Assembly: GCF_001951015.1 (NCBI RefSeq)
Contig: NZ_CP018914.1
Span: forward strand, 310,001-374,000
DNA length: 64,000 nucleotides
Source: Rickettsia rickettsii
GTDB taxonomy: Bacteria > Pseudomonadota > Alphaproteobacteria > Rickettsiales > Rickettsiaceae
Direction of reading: 5' to 3'
The translations under genes and the position numbers were made by a program. This document shows positions 45,373-55,125 of the stretch, piece after piece; the first letter of the stretch is position 1, and each line of letters begins with the position of its first letter. The notes under the pieces are model-generated. The model had not been told where the DNA came from and did no database searches. It saw only the letters and a list, made by a program, of their open reading frames with translations.

Positions 45373-47202
45373 CTACTTTGCAGCTCTTTTACGGTCGTTA
45401 GGGTCAAGTAGAGCTTTACGTAAACGAATAGATTTCGGTGTGACTTCAACTCGCTCGTCATCTTGTATATAGCTGATTGCCTGCTCTAACGTTAAAAGCA
45501 TTGGCGGAGTTAGCCTTATGGCTTCGTCTTTACCTGTTGCTCTAACGTTGCTCAGTTGTTTCGCTTTTAGTGGGTTTACCTCTAAATCATTATCACGATT
45601 ATGTTCGCCGATAATCATGCCTCTATATACTTTGTCACTAGGGTTTATAAACATTTTCCCCCTTTCTTCTAGATTCCATAGAGCATATGCGACTGCTGCC
45701 CCGTCACCGTTAGAGATAAGCACACCGTTACGTCTTCCCTCGATATTTCCTTTATAATCAGCATATCCATGGAAAATACGATTCATAATCCCTGTGCCTC
45801 GTGTTTCGGTTAAAAACTGGCTGTGATAGCCGATTAACCCTCTAGACGGTCCGATAAACGTAACACGGCTTTTACCGCCGCCTGACGGCCTCATATCAGT
45901 CATTTCGGCTTTTCTCAGTGCTAAAGATTTTACGACTACTCCAACATAATCATCATCAACGTCAACTTGGATTTCTTCCATCGGTTCTTGCTTATTACCT
46001 TTCTCATCAGTTTGGAATAATACTTCGGGTCTGCTAATAGATAGCTCAAATCCTTCACGACGCATAGTTTCAATTAAGATCCCAAGTTGTAACTCACCAC
46101 GCCCTGCAACTTGGAAAGCATTTTTCTCCGCAGCTTCAGTAACTTTTAAGGCCACGTTACTTTCAAGCTCACGCATTAACCTAGCTCCAATTAAGCTCGA
46201 CGTAACTTTTGTCCCTTCGCTTCCTGCAAGCGGTGAGTCATTAACGCTAAAAGTCATGGATAAAGTCGGCGGATCGATAGGTAGAGACGGTACGGCCTCG
46301 GTTACATCAGGGGAGCAGATAGTATCGGCAACGTTGGCGTTTTCAACGCCTGCTACGGCAATAATATCGCCGGCTGTAGCATCATTTATAGCGATTCGCT
46401 CTAAGCCTCTAAAGGCTAATATTTTAGTGATACGTCCGGTTTCAAGTACTTTATTCTCACGATTTAATACTTTTACGTTTTGGTTAATTTTAACAGTGCC
46501 GCTTTGTACACGACCTGTTAAAACCCTACCGAAGAAAGAGTTATATTCTCTAGTAGTAACAAGCATAGAAAACGGTGCTTTGTCATTGGCTAAGGGTTTT
46601 GGTACATGCTGTACTATAAGGTCGAAAAGCGGTGTTAAATCATCTGCTAAATTGTCTAAAGGATTAATTTTATCATCAAATGTTAAAGATGCTCTACCTG
46701 CTCTACCTGATGCATAAACTATAGGGAAGTCAAGCTGATCGTTGTTTGCTTCAAGTGCCACAAATAGCTCAAATACTTCATCGATAACTTCTTTAATTCT
46801 TTGGTCATCTCTATCGATTTTATTAATAACGACAATAGGTTTTAAGCCGAGATTTAACGCTTTAGAAAGCACGAATTTTGTTTGCGGCATTGGTCCTTCC
46901 GATGCATCGACAAGTAGCACTACACCGTCAACCATGCTAAGGATGCGTTCTACTTCACCGCCAAAATCGGCGTGTCCTGGCGTATCCACTATATTGATAC
47001 GGATATCGTTCCACATAAGAGCAGTGCATTTGGCAAGTATCGTGATTCCACGCTCACGCTCAAGATCGTTAGAGTCCATAGCACGCTCAGCAACTGCTTG
47101 GTTAGCTCTAAATGTTCCGCTTTGTTTAAGCATGTTATCAACAAGCGTAGTTTTTCCATGATCAACGTGGGCAATAATTGCTATATTACGAATAGATGTC
47201 AT
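45373..47202 (-). CDS. typA: ribosome-associated GTPase TypA/BipA
   Basis: Translational GTPase of 609 residues. G motifs: [15 protein letters not shown] (G1), RERGITI (G2), [16 protein letters not shown] (G3), [16 protein letters not shown] (G4). The EF-G-like domains follow, with [20 protein letters not shown] in domain III/V, and the TypA-specific C-terminal domain ([20 protein letters not shown]). Involved in ribosome assembly and stress responses in other bacteria. No partner gene is adjacent. Complete. Confidence 0.96.
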   Translation of the reverse strand: MTSIRNIAIIAHVDHGKTTLVDNMLKQSGTFRANQAVAERAMDSNDLERERGITILAKCTALMWNDIRINIVDTPGHADFGGEVERILSMVDGVVLLVDASEGPMPQTKFVLSKALNLGLKPIVVINKIDRDDQRIKEVIDEVFELFVALEANNDQLDFPIVYASGRAGRASLTFDDKINPLDNLADDLTPLFDLIVQHVPKPLANDKAPFSMLVTTREYNSFFGRVLTGRVQSGTVKINQNVKVLNRENKVLETGRITKILAFRGLERIAINDATAGDIIAVAGVENANVADTICSPDVTEAVPSLPIDPPTLSMTFSVNDSPLAGSEGTKVTSSLIGARLMRELESNVALKVTEAAEKNAFQVAGRGELQLGILIETMRREGFELSISRPEVLFQTDEKGNKQEPMEEIQVDVDDDYVGVVVKSLALRKAEMTDMRPSGGGKSRVTFIGPSRGLIGYHSQFLTETRGTGIMNRIFHGYADYKGNIEGRRNGVLISNGDGAAVAYALWNLEERGKMFINPSDKVYRGMIIGEHNRDNDLEVNPLKAKQLSNVRATGKDEAIRLTPPMLLTLEQAISYIQDDERVEVTPKSIRLRKALLDPNDRKRAAK

Positions 47203-47343
47203 CTTTAAAAATTCTCACAAGTTTACAATAGTTTTTCGTATTATACACTAAAATACCAAAAATTGGAATATAAGTTCTTGAAAAAGAAATTGATTTAACT
47301 GTAAATTACTAAGAATTTTTAAACTTTAAAATAAGAGAAATTA

Positions 47344-48087
47344 ATGAACGATAATACAGTTTTATTTATATTTGATTGTGACAATACTTTAGTTGGACAT
47401 TCGCATAATTATATCGGAGAGAGGTTAGGAGGTTTAATAGCACGTAATATACAACATCGCTTTTTTAGCTCCTATGAAGAACGAGAGCAAGAAAAAGTTA
47501 GGCTTGAGCAAAAATTTTCTATAGAGCTGATGGAGAAATTCCTAGATAATGAAAATTTAGGTTGGAAAATGAAGAGCAAATAGCACGCCTTTTTAAGAAT
47601 ATTATATAAAATAGCTATAGCATCATTTAATGATTATCCTCATGCTGTAAAATATGCATTAGCAATGTTACTAGGAAAGGAAGATGCAGCAAAAATTTAT
47701 ATCAAATCACCTTTACCTTATAATAATTTTGAAGAAATACAAAATTGTACTAAAAAAGAATATATAAGAGAAATAATTAATAATACCGAAATAACTGTCA
47801 ATGCTGCAAAAGACTATGGTATTACAGTAGTTTTGGTTAAGAACAAAGGAACAGAGCATATTCATGAAGCTTTTTTTATATGAATTTAATGAAATGAACA
47901 GCATGAAATTTATATTGAGCTAGAAGAACCATCTACTGAACCTTTGTTTAGTGATGGAGAGAGTACCTATTTAAGTCCTGAAGCAATAAAAGCTATTTCG
48001 TTTGAACCTATTTCTAGTTATTATTATTCGGATGGCGAATATATACCATGGGGAGGCGGGAATGTGCCAATGTTAGGTAAAGGTTAA
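47344..48087 (+). pseudogene. HAD-like hydrolase, fragmented
   Basis: The first piece (47344-47583) begins MNDNTVLFIFDCDNTLVGHS, a HAD motif I (DxDxT). Later pieces continue in other frames: YPHAVKYALAMLLGKEDAAK (47636-47700), INNTEITVNAAKDYGITVVL with VKNKGTEHIHEAFF, and an acidic end EPSTEPLFSDGESTYLSPEA finishing GGGNVPMLGKG at 48087. Stops and frameshifts at about 47583 and 47883 break it. The Ser/Glu/Pro-rich tail is unlike a plain HAD enzyme and may be a Rickettsia-specific extension. Confidence 0.6.
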
Positions 48088-48151
48088 GTTTTTAATTATA
48101 GACAAATTGCTTGATGTTATTTATTCTTAGATTAATAAGGGTGTTGCTCCA

Positions 48152-48269
48152 GTGTCATTCCCACGTAGGCGGGAATCCAGTCATCTTGAATGTCATCCCG
48201 CGACTTGATCGCGGAATCTCAGGATACTGCCTGTGACACAAGATCCCGTGGTCAAGCCATGGGATGACA
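48152..48269. repeat. composite palindromic repeat: half of A plus full C
   Basis: GTGTCATTCCCACGTAGGCG (A left arm) followed by TGTCATCCCGCGACTTGATC ... ATCCCGTGGTCAAGCCATGG (C). The internal bases CTCAGGATACTGCCTGTGAC AC resemble the interior of the copy inside mnhB. Confidence 0.8.
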
Positions 48270-48306
48270 ATTCTAGCCGATACCGTTTAACCTAAAAGGA
48301 TCAAGG

Positions 48307-48861
48307 ATGATATACCGGATATTATTTTTATGCATATTCATAATAAATTGCTCAACGATTACGGAGGCACAAAATGTGCCAATTAAAGAAGATAATTTTA
48401 AAGTTAGAGTAGCTGTTGCTGATGTACAATCTATATTGGAAGGTTCGATCGCTATAAAAGATTTGCGTAATAAAATCGAAAAGCTTAATCATAAAATTCA
48501 AGAGAATATTGCTGCAAAAGAAGCAGAATTTAAACCGCTGGAAGAGAAGCTGCTAAATGAGCGTTCTCATTTAAGTGAAACTGAATTTGAGCATAAAGTA
48601 AACGAATTTAATGCAAAAGTTAGCCATGTGAGAAAAGAAATTCAGATTAAGAAAACAAAACTTGAACAAGCCCACGCTGAGGCTATGAGTAGAGTCCATG
48701 AAACAACTATTACAATAATTAGTGAACTTGCTGAGAAATATAACCTTAATTTGGTAATTCCAAGTGCTCAAGTCTTATATGCCAAAAATAATTTGAATAT
48801 AACTTCCGAAGTGACTTTTATGTTGAATGAGAGATTAAAAGAAGTAACGATAAACTATTGA
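48307..48861 (+). CDS. OmpH/Skp-like periplasmic chaperone
   Basis: A 184-residue protein with a signal peptide (about 1-21, ending ...STITEAQN), a short strand RVAVADVQSILEGS typical of the Skp body, and a long coiled-coil of two helices (about 55-135, rich in Lys/Glu), then KYNLNLVIPSAQVLYAKNNL, the family's closing strand. Skp escorts unfolded outer membrane proteins to the Bam complex; a BamB-like gene is also in this window. It is not next to bamA or lpxD here. Confidence 0.85.
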   Translation: MIYRILFLCIFIINCSTITEAQNVPIKEDNFKVRVAVADVQSILEGSIAIKDLRNKIEKLNHKIQENIAAKEAEFKPLEEKLLNERSHLSETEFEHKVNEFNAKVSHVRKEIQIKKTKLEQAHAEAMSRVHETTITIISELAEKYNLNLVIPSAQVLYAKNNLNITSEVTFMLNERLKEVTINY

Positions 48862-48882
48862 TAGTGTTGTATGGATTTTGGT

Positions 48883-49018
48883 GTGTCATGCCCGCGTAGG
48901 TGGTAATCCAGAAAAATAACTTCAATATTGATACAGAAGTTACATATTTGATAAAATAAATCTATAAAAACTAGTTTTTATAGATTTTACTGGATTCCCG
49001 TCTACGCGGGAATGATAT
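48883..49018. repeat. palindromic repeat, family A, full copy
   Basis: GTGTCATGCCCGCGTAGGTG and GTCTACGCGGGAATGATAT ends around an AT-rich middle, between the ompH-like gene and icd. A left outer arm GTTGTATGGATT precedes it. Confidence 0.85.
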
Positions 49019-49037
49019 AAACAAGAGAGTATTTAAT

Positions 49038-50489
49038 ATGGCAGAATTTACACCGATTACAATTGCATACGGGGACGGTATAGGTCCTGAAATAATGGAG
49101 GCAGTGCTTTATATATTACGTAAAGCCGAGGCTCGTATTCGTTTAGAAACCATTGAAGTAGGTGAAAAGCTTTACAAGAAGCATTATACTTCAGGCATAA
49201 GCGAGGAAAGCTGGGAATCAATACAACGCACCGGTATTATACTTAAAGCCCCGATTACTACTCCGCAAGGTGGAGGATATAAAAGTTTAAATGTCACGAT
49301 TCGTAAAACATTACAGCTTTTTGCTAATATTCGTCCTGCCGTTTCGTTTCATCCTTTTACTAGAACATTACATCCAAATTTGAACCTAACTATTATACGT
49401 GAGAATGAGGAAGATTTATACGCAGGTATAGAATACCGTCAAACGCATAATATGTATGAGTCAATGAAGTTGATAAGTCATACAGGATGTGAGAAGATTA
49501 TTAGATATGCTTTTGAATATGCAGTAAAAAATAACCGTAAAAAAGTCATGTGTTTAAGCAAAGATAATATTATGAAATTTTCCGATGGGGTTTTGCATAA
49601 AGTATTTAATGAGATTGCAAAAGAATACCCGCAAATTAATAACGCGCATTATATTATCGATATCGGGACGGCAAGGCTTGCTACCAAACCGGAAATATTT
49701 GACGTTATCGTAACTTCTAATTTATACGGTGATATCATATCTGACGTAGCTGCTGAAATTTCAGGCTCGGTAGGTCTTGCAGGTTCTGCAAATATTGGGC
49801 AGCATTATGCGATGTTTGAAGCGGTACATGGAAGTGCTCCCGATATTGCCGGTAAAGATATCGCAAATCCGTCAGGGCTTTTAAATGCTGCAATAATGAT
49901 GCTAGTACATATAGGGCAGGGTGATATCGCTACATTAATCGAAAATGCTTGGAAAAAAACTATAGAGGATGGCGTTCATACAGCCGATATATATAACGAG
50001 CAGAGTTCTAGTAAAAAAGTCGGTACAAAAGAATTTGCCGAAGAAGTAACAAAAAGATTAGGACAGTTACCGACAAAGCTACCTAAAGCAGATTATCCCT
50101 TAATTGCTGAGAAGCAAGAAAGCAATATAGATTATAAAATTGATACTAAAGAAGTTAAGAAATTGGTTGGTACGGATATATTTGTGAATATGAATGTATC
50201 TTCGGCTCATGATATAGCAGATAAAATTAATAAACTTGATCTTGGTAATTTTGAGTTAAAAACAATCTCGTCAAAAGGATTAAAGCTGTGGCCTCGTGAT
50301 ACAAGGTTTGAAACTGTTTCCGATCATTGGTGTTGTCGTTTTATGAATAAAGACGGCACCGAAATAAAGCATTTAGATATAACAAGATTGCTTGAAGCTT
50401 TAAGCACAGCAAATATCGATTTTATCAAAGTAGAGAATCTGTTTGAATTTGACGGGGTTGCAGGTTATAGCTTGGCTCAAGGTGAGTAA
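49038..50489 (+). CDS. icd: isocitrate dehydrogenase (NADP-type, long form)
   Basis: Citric acid cycle enzyme. The 483 residues have an IDH/IPMDH core (TPITIAYGDGIGPEIMEAVL, ITTPQGGGYKSLNVTIRKTL, NLTIIRENEEDLYAGIEYRQ, TSNLYGDIISDVAAEISGSV, FEAVHGSAPDIAGKDIANPS) and an extra C-terminal domain of about 140 residues. This long form occurs in Rickettsia and some other bacteria. The substrate serine/asparagine loop and metal aspartates are present. It stands alone between repeats. Confidence 0.94.
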   Translation: MAEFTPITIAYGDGIGPEIMEAVLYILRKAEARIRLETIEVGEKLYKKHYTSGISEESWESIQRTGIILKAPITTPQGGGYKSLNVTIRKTLQLFANIRPAVSFHPFTRTLHPNLNLTIIRENEEDLYAGIEYRQTHNMYESMKLISHTGCEKIIRYAFEYAVKNNRKKVMCLSKDNIMKFSDGVLHKVFNEIAKEYPQINNAHYIIDIGTARLATKPEIFDVIVTSNLYGDIISDVAAEISGSVGLAGSANIGQHYAMFEAVHGSAPDIAGKDIANPSGLLNAAIMMLVHIGQGDIATLIENAWKKTIEDGVHTADIYNEQSSSKKVGTKEFAEEVTKRLGQLPTKLPKADYPLIAEKQESNIDYKIDTKEVKKLVGTDIFVNMNVSSAHDIADKINKLDLGNFELKTISSKGLKLWPRDTRFETVSDHWCCRFMNKDGTEIKHLDITRLLEALSTANIDFIKVENLFEFDGVAGYSLAQGE

Positions 50490-50492
50490 AAA

Positions 50493-50585
50493 CGTCATTG
50501 CGAGTGAACTTTAGTTCGTGAGGCAATCTCAGGACTTGTGCATGAGATTGCTTCGTCAATTATTTTATAATTTCCTCGCAATGAT
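50493..50585. repeat. palindromic repeat, family B
   Basis: CGTCATTGCGAGTGAACTTT ... GGCAATCTCA / TGAGATTGCTTCGTCAATTA ... CTCGCAATGATG, between icd and mnhG. Confidence 0.9.
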
Positions 50586-50603
50586 GAAAAAAGGATAAAC
50601 ACA

Positions 50604-50924
50604 ATGACACTATACTATATAGGAATTTTATTAGTAATTATTGGATTATTTGCTATATTTTCAGGAATAATCGGTTTTTTTAGATTTCCTGATTTTTATA
50701 CTAAATTACATGCAGCAAGTGTTATTGAGAGTTTCGGCGTGCCTATTTGCTTAATAGGTTTTGCGTGCATTGAAGCAGATATTGTGAACTCTGTTAAATT
50801 AATTTTAGCGGCTTTATTGATTTTTATACTAAATCCGGTAGCAACTCATGCACTTGGTAAAGCATCTTTATTTATGAAAATTAGAGCTGATAGTACCGTC
50901 ATTGCAAGGAAAATTACGAAGTAA
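50604..50924 (+). CDS. mnhG: monovalent cation/H+ antiporter subunit G
   Basis: A 106-residue membrane protein with three hydrophobic segments and the family signature GIIGFFRFPDFYTKLHAASV, part of Mrp/Mnh multi-subunit Na+/H+ antiporters. The conserved part ends at about AKASLFMKIRADS; the last nine residues (TVIARKITK) and the stop come from a family B repeat that begins at 50897. The next gene encodes subunit B; other subunits (A, C, D, E, F) are not in this window. Confidence 0.88.
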   Translation: MTLYYIGILLVIIGLFAIFSGIIGFFRFPDFYTKLHAASVIESFGVPICLIGFACIEADIVNSVKLILAALLIFILNPVATHALGKASLFMKIRADSTVIARKITK

Positions 50925-50993
50925 TTGACGAAGCAATCTCAGGATACTTGATAAAATTGCCACGTCGAAATTACGTTTCTCCTCGCAATGACG
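50897..50993. repeat. palindromic repeat, family B, overlapping mnhG
   Basis: CGTCATTGCAAGGAAAATTA ... GACGAAGCAATCTCAGGATA ... CTCCTCGCAATGACG. Its left arm encodes the end of MnhG and its last bases contain an ATG (50988) in frame with mnhB. Confidence 0.9.
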
Positions 50994-51011
50994 TTAAATT
51001 TTAATAACCAT

Positions 51012-52061
51012 ATGACAGTAAAGACAGCTTTAAATTTTGATCTCGGCAATTACCTACTTAACTTAATTGCTTTTTTATTGATCTTAATCTCGATAAAAAT
51101 AATTTTTGCTAAAGATTTACTAAATGCAGTGATTGTTGCTTCTGTATTTAGCTTATTAATTGGTGTATCCTATCTTATTATGGATGCTCCTGATGTCGCA
51201 ATGACCGAGGCAGCACTTGGAGCTTGCTTATCAACATGCGTATATTTGAATTTGTTGCGTAAATTACCTTCGGATTTAAAGAATATTGAGAGAACTAATA
51301 TTATTCCAGCAAGTTTAATATGTTTATTGTTTGTAGTAACTCTTGCTTATATGGGGCTAGAATTACCGAATTACGGTGATGATAATGCTCCTATTCATAT
51401 GCATTCAAGTAAATATTATATCGAAAATACCTCTAGAGATATAGGTATACCTTCTTTTGTTGCGGCTATTCTTGCAAGTTATCGTGGATATGATACTTTA
51501 GGTGAAACTAGCGTAATTTTAATTGCAGGAATTGCCGTGCTGTTGATATTTTCAAGAAAGTCTGATGATGCCATACCGCGACTTGATCTCGGTATCTCAG
51601 GACACAGCAGGCGATACAAGATCCCGTGGTCAAGCCACGGGATGACAAATCCAATAATAAAATATATTACTAGTTTTATAATACCTTATATAATTTTATA
51701 TAGTATATATATTCAGCTTAACGGTGAGTCTTCGCCGGGTGGTGGGTTTCAAGCAGGTGTTATATTTGCATCTAGCCTTATTGCTTATGATTTAGTTTAC
51801 GGTAATCGAAAATTAAGCCGATATTTTCCTCCTAACGTGCTAGTTTGTATTGCGGTTTTAGGTGTAGCAATATATGCAATTGTAGGAACAATATCACTCT
51901 TTTTTAACGATAATTATTTAAATTATTATTCACTAACAAATTTTATCAATGATAAGCTACTTGCTCAGCATATTGCGATAGTTATTGTTGAAATTGGTAT
52001 AGGTTTAACTGTTGCAGCTATTATGTACTTAATTTACAACGTATTTAATAATTATGAATAG
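51012..52061 (+). CDS. mnhB: monovalent cation/H+ antiporter subunit B with fused N-terminal MbhD/E-like part
   Basis: A 349-residue membrane protein. The N-terminal half has the DUF4040/MbhD segment (LIMDAPDVAMTEAALGACLS) and an MbhE-like segment (RGYDTLGETSVILIAGIAVL). The C-terminal half is classic MnhB (NGESSPGGGFQAGVIFASSL). Between them, residues about 187-212 (AIPRLDLGISGHSRRYKIPW then SSHGM) are the in-frame translation of a family C repeat. I use the ATG at 51012; an ATG at 50988 lies within the upstream repeat. The stop overlaps ccmB by 8 bases. The protein is a cation/proton exchange subunit acting with MnhG and others. Confidence 0.88.
   Translation: MTVKTALNFDLGNYLLNLIAFLLILISIKIIFAKDLLNAVIVASVFSLLIGVSYLIMDAPDVAMTEAALGACLSTCVYLNLLRKLPSDLKNIERTNIIPASLICLLFVVTLAYMGLELPNYGDDNAPIHMHSSKYYIENTSRDIGIPSFVAAILASYRGYDTLGETSVILIAGIAVLLIFSRKSDDAIPRLDLGISGHSRRYKIPWSSHGMTNPIIKYITSFIIPYIILYSIYIQLNGESSPGGGFQAGVIFASSLIAYDLVYGNRKLSRYFPPNVLVCIAVLGVAIYAIVGTISLFFNDNYLNYYSLTNFINDKLLAQHIAIVIVEIGIGLTVAAIMYLIYNVFNNYE
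51569..51647. repeat. family C repeat inserted in frame in mnhB
   Basis: ATACCGCGACTTGATCTCGG and ATCCCGTGGTCAAGCCACGG are the two family C palindromes, here joined by a short GC-richer middle instead of the AT-rich one. The unit adds 26 codons without a stop or frame change. Confidence 0.9.
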
Positions 52062-52701
52062 TCTATTTGTACTAATTAAGCGTGAATTGATAGTGCAGAA
52101 TCGCATTAATAATATAATAAAATATCTAGTTATATTTTTTTTATTTTGCATAATTAGTACTGTTTTAATTAACAGTGAAAGGGATATTAACAAATTCGGT
52201 TTAATTTTTTCGGTCATTTGTTTATTAATTTCATTAATCGGTTTTTCTTCGGTTATATTTAAATCTGATTTGGAAGACGGAAGCTTAGAGTTATTATTAT
52301 CAATTGTTAGTCATGAAAAAATTATATTGGCTAAATTTTTTGCTATATTTATCAGTAGTACGATAGGGCTGGTTTTTGTTTTACCCATTATTTATGTCTT
52401 GTTTGATAAAACTTTGCTTGAGATAATATTTTTCTTTATTAGTGTATGGATGATATTAGTGTTATCAAGTAGTTTAGTAGTGTTATCCGGTAGCGTGCAA
52501 TGTTATTTTAAGAAGAATGCTAACTTTGTCGGTACGTTTATCATGCCGTTATTAATTCCGAATATTATAATGACAGGTTTAATATTACAGGATAATAACT
52601 TACAATTAATTTTTATTATGATAGGAATTAATTTAGTATTTTTACCGATTTCATTCTTCTTGAGTTCCTGTTTAATTAAAAATATTTATAATATTACGTG
52701 A
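52054..52701 (+). CDS. ccmB: heme exporter protein CcmB
   Basis: Membrane subunit of the CcmAB(CD) system that supplies heme for c-type cytochrome maturation, needed for the cytochromes at 32180 and 55466. The 215 residues hold six membrane segments; the start (FVLIKRELIVQNRINNIIKY) and KSDLEDGSLELLLSIVSHEK are CcmB-typical. Overlaps mnhB by 8 bases. ccmA is not adjacent, as is usual for scattered ccm genes in Rickettsia. Confidence 0.85.
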   Translation: MNSLFVLIKRELIVQNRINNIIKYLVIFFLFCIISTVLINSERDINKFGLIFSVICLLISLIGFSSVIFKSDLEDGSLELLLSIVSHEKIILAKFFAIFISSTIGLVFVLPIIYVLFDKTLLEIIFFFISVWMILVLSSSLVVLSGSVQCYFKKNANFVGTFIMPLLIPNIIMTGLILQDNNLQLIFIMIGINLVFLPISFFLSSCLIKNIYNIT

Positions 52702-52775
52702 TTTTGCTTTATTTTTACTAATGTAGTGATATAAAATAAGATGAATATTATTAATAAATTTTTTGAGCAAAATAT

Positions 52776-53231
52776 ATGTGGCAGGCTTTACGAAGGTTAA
52801 TGGCAGCAAATCCTATGGGATTTTTTCTGTGGTCTATTATCACTAAATGGTATTTAATTATAGCGGTTGCTTCCTTAATTACTTTATATTATACAGTATT
52901 GGGCTTAAAAAAAATTGGGTTTATAGATTATTTTACTGAAACTACAGTCGAGATATTAGATACAACTAAAGCAGTTGCTCAAAATTGTACTACAAAACTC
53001 GGTCCTAATTGGAATCGTTTAGTTAGTTTTTGGAATTGCTTAAGTGATCCTGGCGAATATAAGCATGAAGAAGGGACAGGAGCACGAGTGTTAGAAGATA
53101 AAATAAATAAACTTACGCCAAAACAAGCAGATAGTGTTGCAGATGCTGAACGTCCTATAATAAATCCTTATGAAGCACGAGAAAATCCAAATAATCTTAA
53201 TAATACCCCAAGCGGTAGTAATAATAATTAA
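52776..53231 (+). CDS. DUF2670-like small membrane protein
   Basis: A 151-residue protein with a conserved N-terminus (MWQALRRLMAANPMGFFLWS) and one membrane segment (about 23-45: WYLIIAVASLITLYYTVLGL), a soluble middle, and a disordered Asn/Pro-rich tail. I associate it with the Rickettsiales family DUF2670, whose function is unknown. It lies 21 bases upstream of petA; a link with the bc1 complex is suggested only by position. Confidence 0.6.
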   Translation: MWQALRRLMAANPMGFFLWSIITKWYLIIAVASLITLYYTVLGLKKIGFIDYFTETTVEILDTTKAVAQNCTTKLGPNWNRLVSFWNCLSDPGEYKHEEGTGARVLEDKINKLTPKQADSVADAERPIINPYEARENPNNLNNTPSGSNNN

Positions 53232-53252
53232 TTTATGTCACTTTAATATTAT

Positions 53253-53786
53253 ATGTCGGATACTGAAGATAATAAAAACAAACAAACAACACGTCGTGAT
53301 TTTATGGTTCTAACGGCTAGTAGTGTTGCAGCAATTGGGGCAGCATGTACTCTTTGGCCTCTCGTTGATTCTTTGAATCCTTCTGCAGACGTGCTAGCTT
53401 TATCATCAATTGAGGTTGATTTATCAAATATTGCGGTAGGTCAAACAGTTACGGTTAAATGGCAAGGTAAACCGGTTTTTATCACTAACCGTACGTCTGA
53501 CAAAATAGCTGAAGCAAGAGCCGTGAAAATGTCAGAGCTGATTGATCCTGAAGCAGATGAAGCACGTGTGAAAGCAGGGCATGATAATTGGCTGGTGACG
53601 ATCGGGATCTGCACGCATTTAGGTTGTGTACCGCTTGCTAATCAAGGTGAATATGATGGATGGTTCTGTCCGTGCCATGGTTCACAATATGATTCTTCAG
53701 GTAGAGTTAGAAGAGGTCCTGCTCCTTTAAATTTAGCTGTGCCGCCTTACACTTTTATTAGCGACAAAAAAATTAGAATCGGGTAA
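53253..53786 (+). CDS. petA: ubiquinol-cytochrome c reductase Rieske iron-sulfur subunit
   Basis: Rieske protein of 177 residues. A twin-arginine-type N-terminus ([20 protein letters not shown]) provides export and the membrane anchor. The [2Fe-2S] ligands are in CTHLGC (C120, H122, C125) and CPCHGS (C139, C141, H142). The disulfide cysteines and the [14 protein letters not shown] loop are present. First gene of the bc1 set, 6 bases before petB. Confidence 0.97.
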   Translation: MSDTEDNKNKQTTRRDFMVLTASSVAAIGAACTLWPLVDSLNPSADVLALSSIEVDLSNIAVGQTVTVKWQGKPVFITNRTSDKIAEARAVKMSELIDPEADEARVKAGHDNWLVTIGICTHLGCVPLANQGEYDGWFCPCHGSQYDSSGRVRRGPAPLNLAVPPYTFISDKKIRIG

Positions 53787-53792
53787 TTATTT

Positions 53793-54989
53793 ATGAATGA
53801 AGATATTACCCCTAAAAAGCCTAATGCTATTATAGAATGGATAGATTATCGTCTTCCTATTTTTGCGTTCCTAAAGCATTTTAGTCATTATCAAACTCCG
53901 AAAAATCTTAGCTATTTGTGGAATTTAGGCTCTATTGCCGGTATTGCGTTAGTGATTCAGATAATCACCGGCGTCATACTTGCTATGCATTATACTCCGC
54001 ATGTTGATCATGCTTTCGATAGTGTTGAGCGAATCATGCGTAACGTGAATTACGGTTGGTTACTGCGTTATACTCATGCGGTAGGTGCATCGATGTTTTT
54101 TGCTGCCGTATACTTACACATAGCAAGAGGTTTGTATTACGGCTCTTATAAAGCACCTAGAGAACTGCTTTGGCATATCGGTATCATCATTTTTCTAACC
54201 ATGATGGCTACTGCTTTCATGGGTTACGTGCTTCCTTGGGGGCAGATGAGCTACTGGGGAGCAACGGTTATTACTAATTTATTTTCCGCTATTCCGTTAA
54301 TAGGGGAATTCATAGTTACGTGGTTATGGGGTGGTTTTTCTGTTGATAACCCGACATTAAATAGGTTCTTCTCACTACATTATTTATTGCCGTTTATTAT
54401 TGTTGCTTTAGTGATGCTGCATTTAGTGGCCTTGCATCAGCATGGTTCAAATAACCCAAAAGGTATAGATGTTAAAAGCCCTAAAGATACTATTCCGTTC
54501 CACCCTTATTATACCGTAAAGGATTTTGTCGGTTTCGGAGTTTATTTCATAATATTTGCCTATTTTATTTTTTACGAACCTAATTATTTAGGACATCCCG
54601 ATAATTACATTCCAGCAAATCCGTTAGTAACGCCTGCCCACATTGTCCCTGAATGGTATTTTCTGCCGTTTTATGCAATACTTAGAGCCGTGCCGTCTAA
54701 GCTCGGTGGGGTGCTATTAATGTTCGGAAGTATATTTGTGTTATTGTTACTACCTTGGCTTGATACTTCAAAAGTTAGAAGTAGCAATTATAGACCGATA
54801 TACCGAATGGCTTTTTGGATATTTATGGCAGATTGTTTATTGCTTGGTTATTTAGGTGGGCAACCGGCAGAAGAGCCGTATATTACCATTAGCCGTTTTG
54901 CTGCTTGTTATTACTTTTTTCATGTCTTAGTAGCTCTGCCGCTGATAGGTAAATATGAAAAACCTCTGCCATTGCCGGAGGAGTTGTAA
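53793..54989 (+). CDS. petB: cytochrome b of the bc1 complex
   Basis: Eight-helix diheme cytochrome of the quinol:cytochrome c oxidoreductase. The 398 residues show [20 protein letters not shown], heme ligand histidines in [20 protein letters not shown] and [20 protein letters not shown], the Qo motif [13 protein letters not shown] and the [17 protein letters not shown] segment. Length is typical for alphaproteobacteria. Confidence 0.97.
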   Translation: MNEDITPKKPNAIIEWIDYRLPIFAFLKHFSHYQTPKNLSYLWNLGSIAGIALVIQIITGVILAMHYTPHVDHAFDSVERIMRNVNYGWLLRYTHAVGASMFFAAVYLHIARGLYYGSYKAPRELLWHIGIIIFLTMMATAFMGYVLPWGQMSYWGATVITNLFSAIPLIGEFIVTWLWGGFSVDNPTLNRFFSLHYLLPFIIVALVMLHLVALHQHGSNNPKGIDVKSPKDTIPFHPYYTVKDFVGFGVYFIIFAYFIFYEPNYLGHPDNYIPANPLVTPAHIVPEWYFLPFYAILRAVPSKLGGVLLMFGSIFVLLLLPWLDTSKVRSSNYRPIYRMAFWIFMADCLLLGYLGGQPAEEPYITISRFAACYYFFHVLVALPLIGKYEKPLPLPEEL

Positions 54990-55012
54990 GAGTTAAGTCA
55001 TTGCAAAGAGAT

Positions 55013-55113
55013 GTCATTGCGAGGAAATTGCATAGCAATTGACGAAGCAATCTCAGGAGTTTGTTATTATTTCATGAGATTGCCTTGCAGCCTATGGCTG
55101 CTCGCATTTATGA
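55013..55113. repeat. palindromic repeat, family B
   Basis: GTCATTGCGAGGAAATTGCA ... GACGAAGCAATCTCAGGAGT ... CATGAGATTGCCTTGCAGCC ... GCTCGCATTTATG. It lies after petB. Confidence 0.85.
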
Positions 55114-55125
55114 AGTAACCAATAG

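Noticed and set aside
46256-47161. Long forward frames of 139 and 153 codons opposite typA
   Set aside because: Antisense shadows of a strongly conserved GTPase gene; no start context or similarity.
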